From the NCBI RefSeq assembly GCF_013870525.1, contig NZ_JACBXD010000034.1:1-64000 (forward strand): a stretch of 64,000 nucleotides of DNA. Direction: 5' to 3'. The stretch is from Amycolatopsis pittospori (GTDB taxonomy: Bacteria > Actinomycetota > Actinomycetes > Mycobacteriales > Pseudonocardiaceae). The notes beneath the pieces are model-generated. The model saw only the letters and a program-made list of their open reading frames with translations, was not told where the DNA came from and ran no database searches. Shown here piece by piece: positions 33,650 to 42,768 of the stretch (positions within the stretch are counted from its first letter, which is position 1; every line of letters starts with the position of its first letter). The position numbers were made by a program, and so were the translations under genes.

Positions 33650-36181
33650 ATGACCCTCGTCGATGCCCGGCCGGCCTTGCTCGGTGTCCGTCCCTTGCTG
33701 CGCGCGGACACGGTGCTGCTCCGTGACGCCCGGGGTGTGCTGCTGACCAGCGAACTCGAGAAGGCCCATCTCACCGGTGACGAGGCCTACCGGCTCCTCA
33801 ACAGGCTTCGCGGCCATCTGGACGGCACCCGGACGACGGCGGAGATCTGCGCCGGACTGACCGCGGCCGCCCGGGACCGGATCTGCGACCTGCTCGCCGA
33901 ACTGCTCGAACGCGGCTTCCTCATCGACCTCGACCCGGGAGAACTGGAGCCCGACGTCCTGACGCGGTTCCTCGACCAGATCCGTTACGTCGCGCATCTG
34001 ACCGAAGAGCCGGCCCGCGCGTTCGCGAGGTTCCGGTCCGCGCGGATCCTGCTCACCGGTTCCGGCCCCGCGCTCGCGGCCGCCGCGCTCGGGCTGGTGC
34101 GCAACGGCGCGGGCTCGGTGCTGATCGCGGCCGATGACGGCCCGGAGTTCGACCTCCTCCGCGCCGAGGCCGATTCCCCCGTGCGGTGGGACCCACACGC
34201 GCACCCCGACGACGGCTACGACCTGGTACTGGCGTGCAGTGATGTCGGACCGTTGCCCGCCGCGCCCCGCACGGGAGCCGTGGTGTCACTCGCCGCCCGT
34301 GGCGATTGGGTGGTCCTCTCGCCCGCCGTGCGAGCGGGAGAAGCGCTCGGTCTGTGCTGCGTGTGGGCGGCCGTCGGGCCCGTCGACGCCCCGGCCGCGG
34401 TCGGGTACACGCCCACACTGGCGAGGTCTCTCGGCGCGACACTCGCGTTCGAGGCGTTCCGGCTGCTCACCGGTATCTCCGGCGAGGAAAGCACCGCCAC
34501 CGTGCAGCACCTGCGGACGCTGCGCGCCGTCACTCACCAGGTCACCACCGGTTGCCCCGCCTGCCGTCCGGACGCGGCCCCGCCGCCTTCGATCCCGGCC
34601 ACCTCGGGGCCGCCGGACGTCCGGACCGTGCCCGATCGGCGAGGAACGACCGTGCGGGAGTACGCGGCCGCCGTGCACGCCGTGATCGCCGACCCGCTCC
34701 CGCCTACCGACCGGGTGGTGCGGTGGTCCGACCGCCCGGCGCTCTTCCCGTCCTTCACCGACGGCCTGCTGCGACCGCTGCCCGAGTCGCCGCCGCCAGC
34801 CGCGCGCCCGTTCGGCGAACGCGGGGACGGGACCCGGGCGCTCGACCTGGACACGCTGGCCTGGCTGCTACGCGCCTCCTACGGTCCGCGAGGTCGTCGT
34901 CTGCGGTTCGACTCGGCCCAGTCCAACGCCGGCTTCAGCCGCTACCCGCTGGCGAATTGGCACCGCGGCGCGGCGGGCGGTGGTGGCCTCTATCCCCTGC
35001 GCCTTTACTTGGTGGCCGGGCCGAAGGGCGCCGTGGCCCCGGGGGTGCACCATTATTCGACCGCGCAGCACGCCTTCGACCAGATCCGGACCGGCGACCG
35101 GACCGAGGCGATCCGTGCCGCGGTACGGCATCCGGACGCCGACCGCACCGACCAGTTCCTGGTGATCACGCTGCGGTTCTGGAACAACGCCTTCAAATAC
35201 GCCAACTTCGCCTATCAGGTCGGCACCCTCGATGTCGGGGTCCTGCTCGGCACGCTCGGCGCGCTGGCGGACGGGATCGACGTGCCGCTGCGGCATCTCC
35301 TGTGGTTCGACGACGAGACGATCAATTCCGTGCTGGGAGTGGACGTCGAGGACGAGTCCGTACTGGCGGTGATCCCGCTGCCATGGCGGACCGGTACCGG
35401 GCAGGCCCCGGATCCGGTCCCCTCGCCGCCACCCGCCGAACCGGTGGAGATTTCCCGCACCGTGCAACGCTTTTCGTGGACCCAGGAAGTACACCGCACC
35501 ACGCTGCTCTCCGGGCGGCGTCGTCCCGATCCGGTCCTGCTCGAGTCCGCGGCGGGCACGCCCGGACGGCCTTGCGGCGAGTCGGCGGACGTGCTGATGG
35601 GCCGCCGCCGGTCCAGTTTCGGCGGGCTGACCACCGAGCAGCCGGTGCGACGGCAAGAACTGGACGAGGTCCTTGACCTCGTCCACCGCACCCGGCTGCA
35701 CGACGACGACCTCCGTGCCGAGGGTTCCACCGGCGGGTGGACGAGACTTTCGGTGCTGGCCACCCACGTCGGCGGGCTGGCGCCGGGCGGCTATCGGTAC
35801 GACGGCCCCGGCAACGGTCTGCGCGCGGCCGGTCCGACCCCATCTGTGGCGGGGTGGCGGGACACCCTCGCCGCGATCACCAGGAGGACGTCGAACTACA
35901 GCCTGCAGCAGGCCGCGGCGGTCCTGGTGGTCTCCGGCGACCTGGACGATCTCGTCGCCCGGTTCGGCCCGCGCGGACACCGGATCCTCAACGCCGCGGC
36001 CGGTCAGGTCGTGCAGTCGTGCTACCTGGCCGCCGCCGCGGCGAGGCTCGGCTGCGGCGCGATCCTCAGCCTCGATCACCTCGTGGTCGACGAAGCACTG
36101 GAGCTCACCGGCACCGGAGAACGCGCCCTGGTCTGTTTCCTGCTCGGGAGGGAGAACCGTGCCGACGCCGAATACCGCTGA
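33650..36181 (+). CDS. RRE/ThiF-like protein fused to tandem nitroreductase domains
   Basis: This 843-aa fusion has three parts. Residues 1-335 resemble ocin-ThiF-like leader-binding proteins: a recognition-element-like start, RILLTGSGPALAAAALGLVR as a Rossmann strand, and a CPAC pair near 305. Residues about 405-580 are a SagB-type nitroreductase-fold dehydrogenase (SYGPRGRRLRFDSAQSN..., GGGGLYPLRLYLVAG, FAYQVGTLDVGVLLG). Residues about 650-835 form a second nitroreductase-like domain (RRSSFGGLTTEQPVRR, QVVQSCYLAAAAARLGCGAI). SagB enzymes use FMN to oxidise azolines to azoles. In lactazole, LazF joins dehydrogenase and elimination domain; here the elimination domain is separate and an extra leader-binding-like part is present. 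Confidence 0.85.
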   Translation: MTLVDARPALLGVRPLLRADTVLLRDARGVLLTSELEKAHLTGDEAYRLLNRLRGHLDGTRTTAEICAGLTAAARDRICDLLAELLERGFLIDLDPGELEPDVLTRFLDQIRYVAHLTEEPARAFARFRSARILLTGSGPALAAAALGLVRNGAGSVLIAADDGPEFDLLRAEADSPVRWDPHAHPDDGYDLVLACSDVGPLPAAPRTGAVVSLAARGDWVVLSPAVRAGEALGLCCVWAAVGPVDAPAAVGYTPTLARSLGATLAFEAFRLLTGISGEESTATVQHLRTLRAVTHQVTTGCPACRPDAAPPPSIPATSGPPDVRTVPDRRGTTVREYAAAVHAVIADPLPPTDRVVRWSDRPALFPSFTDGLLRPLPESPPPAARPFGERGDGTRALDLDTLAWLLRASYGPRGRRLRFDSAQSNAGFSRYPLANWHRGAAGGGGLYPLRLYLVAGPKGAVAPGVHHYSTAQHAFDQIRTGDRTEAIRAAVRHPDADRTDQFLVITLRFWNNAFKYANFAYQVGTLDVGVLLGTLGALADGIDVPLRHLLWFDDETINSVLGVDVEDESVLAVIPLPWRTGTGQAPDPVPSPPPAEPVEISRTVQRFSWTQEVHRTTLLSGRRRPDPVLLESAAGTPGRPCGESADVLMGRRRSSFGGLTTEQPVRRQELDEVLDLVHRTRLHDDDLRAEGSTGGWTRLSVLATHVGGLAPGGYRYDGPGNGLRAAGPTPSVAGWRDTLAAITRRTSNYSLQQAAAVLVVSGDLDDLVARFGPRGHRILNAAAGQVVQSCYLAAAAARLGCGAILSLDHLVVDEALELTGTGERALVCFLLGRENRADAEYR

Positions 36182-37079
36182 CCCCTGGCTCGCCCTGCAC
36201 CTGCACTACCCGGGCAGTCCCGACCCGCTGCTGCGGGAGGCCGTGGCGCCGCTGGTGCGGCGGCTACGCCTGCGACGGCTCATCGTCGGCTGGTTCTTCA
36301 TCCGGTACTGGGTCGAAGGCGATCACGTCCGCCTCCGGTTTCGGCCCGCCGCCGGTGACACCGAGACGGTCCGGCGGCTGAGCACTCGCTGGTTGAGCGG
36401 ATACCTGGACCGGAACCCGTCCGGGAAAAGCCTGTCCGTCGCCTTGCCGAATCAAGAGGGCAGGCGCGCGATGTTCGTCGCAGAGTACGGCGAAACCGCC
36501 TGGGAGCTCGCCTACGGTTCGGCCGGAATGCCGGAGCGCGCCACCAATCGCTGCTATCCGGCGGAATACGTCCCGGAGTACGACCGCTACGGCGGGGTGG
36601 AAGGCGTGGAGCTCGCGGAGTGGCATTTCGAGCGGTCCAGTGACGCGGTTCTCGAAGTGCTCGACCGCTACTCGACGAAGTCGGCCAGGCTCGGCCTTTC
36701 GGTGCAGCTGAGCGCGATCCTGTGCACGACCTTCTTGAGCGACACCACGGAGCTGGCCGGGTTCTTGACGAGGTACCGGGATTCGTGGGAGCCGCCATCG
36801 TCGCGGGAGCGCCTGCACGAAATGTACGACGCCACCTACGATCGCTCGGCCGAGCAGCTCCGCCGCCTGGTCCGGCCGGGTCCACAGTGGACAGAATGGG
36901 CCACGCACTGCCGGGAGCTGCGCGATCGTGCCGGCGGCTCCGTCTCCCTGCTGTGGTCGTACCTGCACATGACGAACAACCGCCTCGGCGTGCACACCGT
37001 GGACGAGGCCTACGTCGCCCACCTGATCGCGGCCGCCTTGACGGACCGAAAGGAACGACATGTCAGTGGACGCTCCTGA
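36159..37079 (+). CDS. Thiopeptide Glu-elimination protein (TbtC-like)
   Basis: This 306-aa protein starts at GTG after GGGAGGGAG and overlaps the dehydrogenase gene by 23 bp. It has the hallmarks of the LanB C-terminal / thiopeptide-type bacteriocin domain: LHLHYPGSPDPLLREAVAPL and VGWFFIRYWVEGDHVRLRF, ending with a helix-rich LLWSYLHMTNNRLGV. Proteins of this form (TbtC, or the matching part of LazF) eliminate glutamate from glutamylated Ser/Thr to give dehydroamino acids. It completes the split dehydratase. The ABC gene start lies inside its 3' end, so expression is coupled to export. Confidence 0.87.
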   Translation: MPTPNTADPWLALHLHYPGSPDPLLREAVAPLVRRLRLRRLIVGWFFIRYWVEGDHVRLRFRPAAGDTETVRRLSTRWLSGYLDRNPSGKSLSVALPNQEGRRAMFVAEYGETAWELAYGSAGMPERATNRCYPAEYVPEYDRYGGVEGVELAEWHFERSSDAVLEVLDRYSTKSARLGLSVQLSAILCTTFLSDTTELAGFLTRYRDSWEPPSSRERLHEMYDATYDRSAEQLRRLVRPGPQWTEWATHCRELRDRAGGSVSLLWSYLHMTNNRLGVHTVDEAYVAHLIAAALTDRKERHVSGRS

Positions 37080-38046
37080 AACCGCTGCGCTGGCCGTCAC
37101 CGGGCTGGTCAAACGCTACCGCCGGAACGATCCGGCTCCCGCGGTGGACGGGCTCGACTTCCGGGTGATGCCGGGTGAGGTCTTCGGTCTGCTCGGCCCC
37201 AACGGCGCGGGCAAGACCACCACGATCGGGGTGCTGACCACCCGGATCCGCCCGACCGCGGGAACGGTGCTGCTCCACGGCGTCGACGTCGTCCGGTCAC
37301 CGAGTTCGGCGTGCCGGCTGTTCGCGGCGGTTTCACAGCGCAACAACCTCGACCGGTCGTTGACGGTGCGGCAGAACCTGCTGTTCCACGCCAGGTATCA
37401 CCGCGTGCCACGCGCGGAACGCAACCGGCGCGCCGGCGAACTGCTGGACGTGATGGGGCTGACCGGACAGGCGGGCGAACGGCTGGATCATCTGTCGGGC
37501 GGGCAGGCGCAGCGGATCATGATCGCCCGTGCGCTGATGCACCGCCCGAGGGTGCTCTTCCTCGACGAGCCGTCGACCGGGCTCGACCCGCAGGCCAGGC
37601 TGTTCGTGCACGAACGGATCGGAGATCTGCGGGCGCGGGGCACCACGGTCCTGCTCACCACCCACGACATGGACGAGGCCGCGAAACTCTGCGACCGGAT
37701 CGGCATCGTCGACCACGGCCGGATGCTCACCATCGGCACACCGGACGAACTGACCCGTTCGCTGCCCGTCACCCGGACCCTCGACCTGGCCGTGCGCTTA
37801 CGCGGCGAAACGGACCGTCTGGTCGCCGCGCTGGCCTCCCTGCCCGGAGTGCGCGAGGCCGAGCTCGCCGAGCGCAAGGCCGACCTGGTCCGGCTGCGCC
37901 TTTTCGCCGATCACGAGCCCGGCGAACTCCTGACATCCGCACTGGGCATGATCGCCCGGTTCGGCGGAGCGATCCAGGAGTTCGGCATCGGCAAGCCCAG
38001 CCTCGAAGACGTCTTCATCCGCATGACGGGACGGGATCTCCGATGA
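37060..38046 (+). CDS. ABC exporter ATPase (DrrA-like)
   Basis: This 328-aa ATPase has Walker A GPNGAGKTT, signature LSGGQAQRIMIARALMHRP, Walker B VLFLDEPSTGLDP and the H-loop TTHDMDEA. The C-terminal domain of about 90 residues is typical of the DrrA/daunorubicin-resistance branch that pairs with ABC-2 permeases. Its start overlaps the elimination gene by 20 bp, with AAAGGAACG upstream. It likely powers export of the mature thiopeptide and self-protection together with the next gene. Confidence 0.9.
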   Translation: MSVDAPETAALAVTGLVKRYRRNDPAPAVDGLDFRVMPGEVFGLLGPNGAGKTTTIGVLTTRIRPTAGTVLLHGVDVVRSPSSACRLFAAVSQRNNLDRSLTVRQNLLFHARYHRVPRAERNRRAGELLDVMGLTGQAGERLDHLSGGQAQRIMIARALMHRPRVLFLDEPSTGLDPQARLFVHERIGDLRARGTTVLLTTHDMDEAAKLCDRIGIVDHGRMLTIGTPDELTRSLPVTRTLDLAVRLRGETDRLVAALASLPGVREAELAERKADLVRLRLFADHEPGELLTSALGMIARFGGAIQEFGIGKPSLEDVFIRMTGRDLR

Positions 38047-38891
38047 CACGAACACTCGCCCCGGCGCGATCCAGGACCGACCTGCCGTCCGTGGCGATCG
38101 GACGATTCGAAGTCGTCACAGGCGCCCTGCACACCTTCGCGATGATGCTGCTGCGTGACGTCATCGTCACCGGCCGGCAGCTCGGCTCCTTCGCCGCGCA
38201 GGTACTCATCCAGCCGTTCTTCATGTTGTTCATCTTCGGGCACGTGCTGACCGCCATGGGGTTCGTGGCGCCCGGCTTCGCCCAGGTCCTGCTGCCGGGA
38301 ATCGTCGCGCTGTCGGGATTCCTGACCTCGATCCAGAGCACCGCGTCCCCGCTGGTCGTCGACTTCTCCTGGACGAGGGAGATCGACGACCGGCTGTTGG
38401 CACCGGCACCGGTGGGCCTGGTGGCGATCGGGAAGATCGTGTTCGGCGCGCTCCGCGGCCTCGTCGCGGCCGTGGTGATGATCCCCATCGGCCTGCTCAT
38501 GCTCGACGAGGTGAGCTGGAACCTCGCGGCCTGGCCGCTCACGCTCGGGTTGCTCGCCCTCGGCTGCCTGAGCGGGGCCTCGCTCGGCCTCGTGCTGGGG
38601 ACGCTGGTTCCACCGAGCCGTATCCAACTCGCCTTCGCGGTGATCCTCACACCGTTGATGTTCACCGGTTCCACCCAGTTCCCTTGGCACGGACTGGGCG
38701 AGATGCGCTGGTACCAGGTGGTGTGCGCGCTCAACCCGCTGACCTATCTCAGCGAAGGGATGCGGGCGCATCTGTCGGCCGCCCTGCTCCCGTCGATCCC
38801 GTTGCCGATCGACGTGCTGTGCCTGCTGTTGTCGATCGTGGTGTTCGGCGCCATCGGAATCTGGGGTTTCACCAGGCGTGCCAGGGACTGA
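38043..38891 (+). CDS. ABC-2 type permease (DrrB-like)
   Basis: This 282-aa membrane protein has about six hydrophobic segments after a 25-residue cytosolic start. It resembles DrrB/NodJ ABC-2 permeases (LQPFFMLFIFGHVL-like first helix, MFTGSTQFPWHGLGEM before the last pair, LNPLTYLSEGMRAHL). It begins by ATGA overlap with the ATPase gene and forms a two-component exporter with it. It is the last gene of the tightly coupled run starting at the dehydratase. Confidence 0.88.
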   Translation: MTRTLAPARSRTDLPSVAIGRFEVVTGALHTFAMMLLRDVIVTGRQLGSFAAQVLIQPFFMLFIFGHVLTAMGFVAPGFAQVLLPGIVALSGFLTSIQSTASPLVVDFSWTREIDDRLLAPAPVGLVAIGKIVFGALRGLVAAVVMIPIGLLMLDEVSWNLAAWPLTLGLLALGCLSGASLGLVLGTLVPPSRIQLAFAVILTPLMFTGSTQFPWHGLGEMRWYQVVCALNPLTYLSEGMRAHLSAALLPSIPLPIDVLCLLLSIVVFGAIGIWGFTRRARD

Positions 38892-38958
38892 GTGACGGAG
38901 GACTCGTGGGACGGCGGGCACCACGATGCCGCCGCGGTCCGGATGGGACACTAAACAG

Positions 38959-40158
38959 GTGATCACCCGGCTGCGGTCCTGTTGGTCCGCGATCCGGTAT
39001 CTGCTCGTCGGCGCGGGCTCTTCGGCGATCGCCTGGTTCGTCCTCGTCGGTATGCTGTTCGTCCTGCTGATGTGCCCGTTCGGGGTCGGCATCCCGGCGT
39101 TGCCGGTCGCGCTTCAGCTGATCCGGCGTCCCGTCAACTTCGAACGTCGCCGCGCCGCCCGCTTCCTGGAGGAGCCGATCCCGGAGCCGTACCGCTCCGG
39201 GAATCCGGTGACGGATCCGGCCTCGAGGCGGGATCTGGGCTGGCTCGCGTTCCACGGCGCCACGGGTTTCGTCATCGGCGCTTTCGCGATCGGGCTGCCG
39301 CTCGGCGGACTTCGGCAGATCATCAGCGCGTTCGTCTGGCCGACGGTCCCGGGCGGGGTGGAAAGCTCACTCGGGTTCATGGTGACGTCCTGGCCGCTGG
39401 CGGCACTCAGCGCCGTGACCGGTGCCGGCATGATCGCGATCACGTTCCTGCTGCCCTGGGTCGCCCGCTGGCAGGCGACCACCGCGCGGAAACTCCTCGC
39501 GCCCGCGGCAGGCGTCGTGCTGACGGACCGCGTCGTCGAACTGGCCGCGTCGCGTGCCGCCGCCCTGGAAGCGCACGGCGCCGAACTCCGCCGCCTCGAA
39601 CGGGATCTGCACGACGGGACGCAGGCACGGATCGCCGCGGTGGTCCTGCAGCTCGGCATCGCCGACTCGATCTTCGAAAAGGACCCGCGGAAGGCGCGGG
39701 AGTTGCTGGGCAAGGCGCAGGACACCGCGACCGGCGCGCTCGCCGAACTCCGGACCGTCGTCCGCAGCATCTATCCCCCGCTGCTGACCGACCGCGGTCT
39801 CGACGGCGCGGTGACGGCGCTCGCCGACCGTTGTCCCGTTCCGTGCACTGTGGACGTTCGCAGCAGCAGCCGTCGCCCCGCCGCCGTCGAAGCGGCCGCC
39901 TACTTCGTGGTCGCCGAGATGCTGACCAACATCACCAAACACTCCGGTGCCGAACACGCCTGGATCACGCTCGACGGCACCGCCGACACCCTGCTCATCG
40001 AAATCCGCGACGACGGCCACGGCGGCGCCGACGAAGCCGGCGGCAGCGGTCTCGCCGGGATCCGCAAACGCGCCGAAGCCTTCGACGGAACCGTGAAGTT
40101 GTCCAGCCCGGCCGGTGGGCCGACCGTAGTGAAAGTGGAGTTGCCATGCGGGTCGTGA
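38959..40158 (+). CDS. Sensor histidine kinase
   Basis: This 399-aa kinase of the NarL-partner (HisKA_3) type has four hydrophobic segments in the first 190 residues. The phosphoacceptor motif is LERDLHDGTQARIAAVVLQLG (His about 213) in outline. The ATPase has FVVAEMLTNITKHSGA (N box) and IRDDGHGGADEAGGSGLAGI (G boxes). The start is uncertain: GTG 38959 lies seven bases after a GACACT hexamer, so a leaderless transcript is possible; ATG 38926 is an in-frame alternative. It overlaps the response regulator gene by 13 bp. It follows the exporter by 67 bp and may sense the product or envelope stress. Confidence 0.85.
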   Translation: MITRLRSCWSAIRYLLVGAGSSAIAWFVLVGMLFVLLMCPFGVGIPALPVALQLIRRPVNFERRRAARFLEEPIPEPYRSGNPVTDPASRRDLGWLAFHGATGFVIGAFAIGLPLGGLRQIISAFVWPTVPGGVESSLGFMVTSWPLAALSAVTGAGMIAITFLLPWVARWQATTARKLLAPAAGVVLTDRVVELAASRAAALEAHGAELRRLERDLHDGTQARIAAVVLQLGIADSIFEKDPRKARELLGKAQDTATGALAELRTVVRSIYPPLLTDRGLDGAVTALADRCPVPCTVDVRSSSRRPAAVEAAAYFVVAEMLTNITKHSGAEHAWITLDGTADTLLIEIRDDGHGGADEAGGSGLAGIRKRAEAFDGTVKLSSPAGGPTVVKVELPCGS

Positions 40159-40793
40159 TCGTCGAGGACGACGCGCTACTGCGCGAAGGTCTGGTCCTGC
40201 TGCTGAACACCTCCGGCATCGACGTCGTCGCCGCGGTGGACAACGTCGACGAGTTCCTGACGCTCGTGACCGGCGATCGCCCCGACGCCGTGATCACGGA
40301 CGTCCGCCTGCCGCCGACTCACACCGACGAAGGCCTCCGCGCCGCCGTCAAGGCCCGGAAGATGCACCCCGGTCTGCCGGTACTGGTGCTGTCCGCCCAT
40401 GTGGAAACCGGCTACGCGGCCGAGCTTCTCGCCGACGGCAAGGGCGCCGTCGGATACCTGCTCAAGGAACGGGTCGGGAAGGTCGAGAAGTTCCTCGACG
40501 CCCTCGACCGCGTCGCCAAGGGCGGAACGGCCATGGACCCCGAGGTCATCACGCAGCTGATGGCACATCGCCGCGCCGCCGACCCGCTCGAAGGCCTGAC
40601 CGCGCGGGAACGCGAGGTGCTCGGGCTGATGGCGGAGGGATACAACAACACGACGATCGCGGAGCTGCTGGTGGTGAGCGATGGCGCGGTGCACAAGCAC
40701 ATCCGGAACATCTTCGCGAAACTCGGGTTACCGGAGGACAGCGGACACCGTCGAGTGCTGGCGGTTTTGGCTTACCTGAGCGGGAAAAGCTGA
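40146..40793 (+). CDS. NarL/LuxR-family response regulator
   Basis: This 215-aa protein has a receiver domain with acidic pair VIVEDD, phosphorylated Asp in AVITDVRLPP (about residue 52) and Lys in GYLLKERVGK (about 103). A LuxR-type helix-turn-helix follows (LTAREREVLGLMAEGYNNTTIAELLVV in pieces). It pairs with the kinase upstream. The position at the right edge of the thiopeptide cluster suggests control of export or immunity, but the pair could be an unrelated neighbour. Confidence 0.88.
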   Translation: MRVVIVEDDALLREGLVLLLNTSGIDVVAAVDNVDEFLTLVTGDRPDAVITDVRLPPTHTDEGLRAAVKARKMHPGLPVLVLSAHVETGYAAELLADGKGAVGYLLKERVGKVEKFLDALDRVAKGGTAMDPEVITQLMAHRRAADPLEGLTAREREVLGLMAEGYNNTTIAELLVVSDGAVHKHIRNIFAKLGLPEDSGHRRVLAVLAYLSGKS

Positions 40794-40948
40794 CGCTCCC
40801 CTCGATGCGGTCGTGCTTGCTTCGGGTCGTTCCAACGACTGGTTCAGCTAACCGCTGATGTTGCGAAGGGGTGCAGAGCAACCTCCCTGGGGTGCGGGTG
40901 GTGGCCAGACGCCGTGTCTACGATCACGAGGAACCGCGGAGGAACCGC

Positions 40949-41053
40949 ATGACGAGCCCCGCCCTCCCACCCCTCGCCGGCGCCCTGGCACGCACGGCCT
41001 TCGCGGAGCACTGGTGCCGCCGGCGCGATGCCAAGCGCGGCCGGGCAACATGA
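40949..41053 (+). CDS. 34-residue small ORF with strong RBS
   Basis: The ATG at 40949 follows GGAGGAACC at ideal spacing, and the frame ends by ATGA overlap with the next gene (41050). The product (LAGALARTAFAEHWCRRRDA) is short and basic. The overlap and ribosome site argue that it is translated, perhaps as a coupling leader for the downstream gene, or as a remnant of a longer gene. No function is recognised. Confidence 0.5.
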   Translation: MTSPALPPLAGALARTAFAEHWCRRRDAKRGRAT

Positions 41054-42768
41054 CCGAGGTCCTCTTCGCCCGTGAGAACGGCTGGATTCCGCGAGTGATC
41101 CGCGACGGGGGTGCGCTCAAGCTCGAACTCGGTGCCGGAGCCGACGCCAACCATGACACTCGCACGTTCGCCTTCCCGGTCTCCGAGGCACATCTCGAGG
41201 TGATCCGGGCCGATTTGACCCGGCACCTGCTGCTGTGGAGCGCGATACTGCCGCTCTGCGTGGCGGCGGGGATCCGGGGTCCTCTCGACGAACGCGCGGC
41301 GGTCGCGTTGCTGGACCCGATCCTCTTCGGCGCGCCGGCCGACGTCGAGTCGTTGTTCCGGGACATCCGCTGGGACGAACGCCGGCTCGTCGCTCAGGGC
41401 GCGGATGTAGAGCTGCTCGAAGACGGCCGGGTCTTCGCCGCCTTGGGTTCCGCTACCGAACGGTCCGACTGGTCACTCGTCCGGGAGTACGACGCGGGCC
41501 GGGACCGCGCCCGGCGGGGCGTCCGGCTTGGCCCGCTCGACGAAGCGCTCCTCAACTACACGGACCGCCACCTGCAGGGCGGGAAGGCCCCGGCGAGGGA
41601 GCCCGATGCCGTCGATCCCGATCTGCTGCCCGAGGTCATGAGGGTGATCGCCACCGCGGAGCAGGCGTGCGCGGGGATGCGGATTTCTCGCGATCGGCGC
41701 GGAGGCGAGCACGCCGTGAAGCGGCGTGACTGGCGACGAATCGAGGACGAGGTCGAGCGTGCGGTTCGCCGCGCCTACCCGGACCTCGTCGACGACGCGG
41801 TGCGCACGGTGAGCTTCCTGATGTGCTCCGAAGCCGCCGACCGCGTCCGGAGTCCGGCTGAAAGGACGAGAACGATGGCACGAAAGCGGAAAACCCTCCC
41901 CAAAGACTTCGAGGAGATGCTGACCTCGGCCTCGGTGGAGGAACTCGAAGCCGTCTTCGACAAATGTGAGATCGACGCGCGAGGCGGCTATGCCCAAGGC
42001 ACCGCCATCGGTTTCCCGGCGTGCCCGGACGAGCTCATCGTCTGGTTGACGGGGCAGGGGCTCGCCGTCGACTCCGCGGACAGCCACGGCAGGACCCCGC
42101 TCCATGCGCGAGCTTCCCGCGCCACTCCGAAACCGGTCGCGCAGATCCCCTTGCTGCTCTCACTCGGCGCGGACATCGAGGCGGCCGACAGATCCGGGCA
42201 AACGCCGCTCCAGGTCGCGGTGGCCGGGCTGCGGGCCGAGGCGGCGCGAGTGCTGATCGAGCACGGGGCCTCGACCGAGGTTCTCGACAGGCGCGGCGTC
42301 ACGTTGATGATGCGCGGCCTGATCGGTACTCGAAACGCCGACATCCCGGAGTGCGTCGAGATCATGAAGCTGCTGCTCGCACACGGAGCGAGCATCACGG
42401 CTGAGACCCGCAGGCAGGTCGAGCGGATCGGCCGTGGTTTCGAGTTCCACCGGGAGAACTTCAACCCCGACTTCCTCGAAGAGACCGACGCCGCGCTCGG
42501 TGAGCTGTACCGGATCTTCGGGTCGAGCCGGTCGCCCGGCGGTCGACGCACGACGGGTCATCACCGATCGTCGTACCCGACGGATCCTGGCAGGAGCGGC
42601 ACAAAGCGCTCTGGGAGCTTCTCGTGCCGTCGAGCGGCGCCGGCACGACCGTGCAGTGTGAGGCCATCCGCGTCACCGGCCGGATCGCCGACGAGATGTT
42701 CCGGAACGGCGGGGCGAACTGGGACCGCGACTATCGTGCGATGGCCGATGCGTTCCCGGACTTCCTGA
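41050..42768 (+). CDS. DUF6357-like domain read through into ankyrin protein
   Basis: From ATG 41050 one frame stays open for 572 codons. The first 275 residues (MTEVLFARENGWIPRVIRDG..., HLLLWSAILPLCVAAG, VSFLMCSEAADR) resemble actinobacterial hypotheticals of the DUF6357 kind, from memory. At residue 276 the sequence MARKRKTLPKDFEEMLT begins, the usual N-terminus of a separate ankyrin-repeat protein, with its own AAAGGA site. So either two genes have become fused by loss of a stop, or the first gene's true end was lost by an indel. After about 42540 the frame is noncoding: the last 75 residues are a frameshift artefact (see the ankyrin pseudogene). Confidence 0.55.
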   Translation: MTEVLFARENGWIPRVIRDGGALKLELGAGADANHDTRTFAFPVSEAHLEVIRADLTRHLLLWSAILPLCVAAGIRGPLDERAAVALLDPILFGAPADVESLFRDIRWDERRLVAQGADVELLEDGRVFAALGSATERSDWSLVREYDAGRDRARRGVRLGPLDEALLNYTDRHLQGGKAPAREPDAVDPDLLPEVMRVIATAEQACAGMRISRDRRGGEHAVKRRDWRRIEDEVERAVRRAYPDLVDDAVRTVSFLMCSEAADRVRSPAERTRTMARKRKTLPKDFEEMLTSASVEELEAVFDKCEIDARGGYAQGTAIGFPACPDELIVWLTGQGLAVDSADSHGRTPLHARASRATPKPVAQIPLLLSLGADIEAADRSGQTPLQVAVAGLRAEAARVLIEHGASTEVLDRRGVTLMMRGLIGTRNADIPECVEIMKLLLAHGASITAETRRQVERIGRGFEFHRENFNPDFLEETDAALGELYRIFGSSRSPGGRRTTGHHRSSYPTDPGRSGTKRSGSFSCRRAAPARPCSVRPSASPAGSPTRCSGTAGRTGTATIVRWPMRSRTS

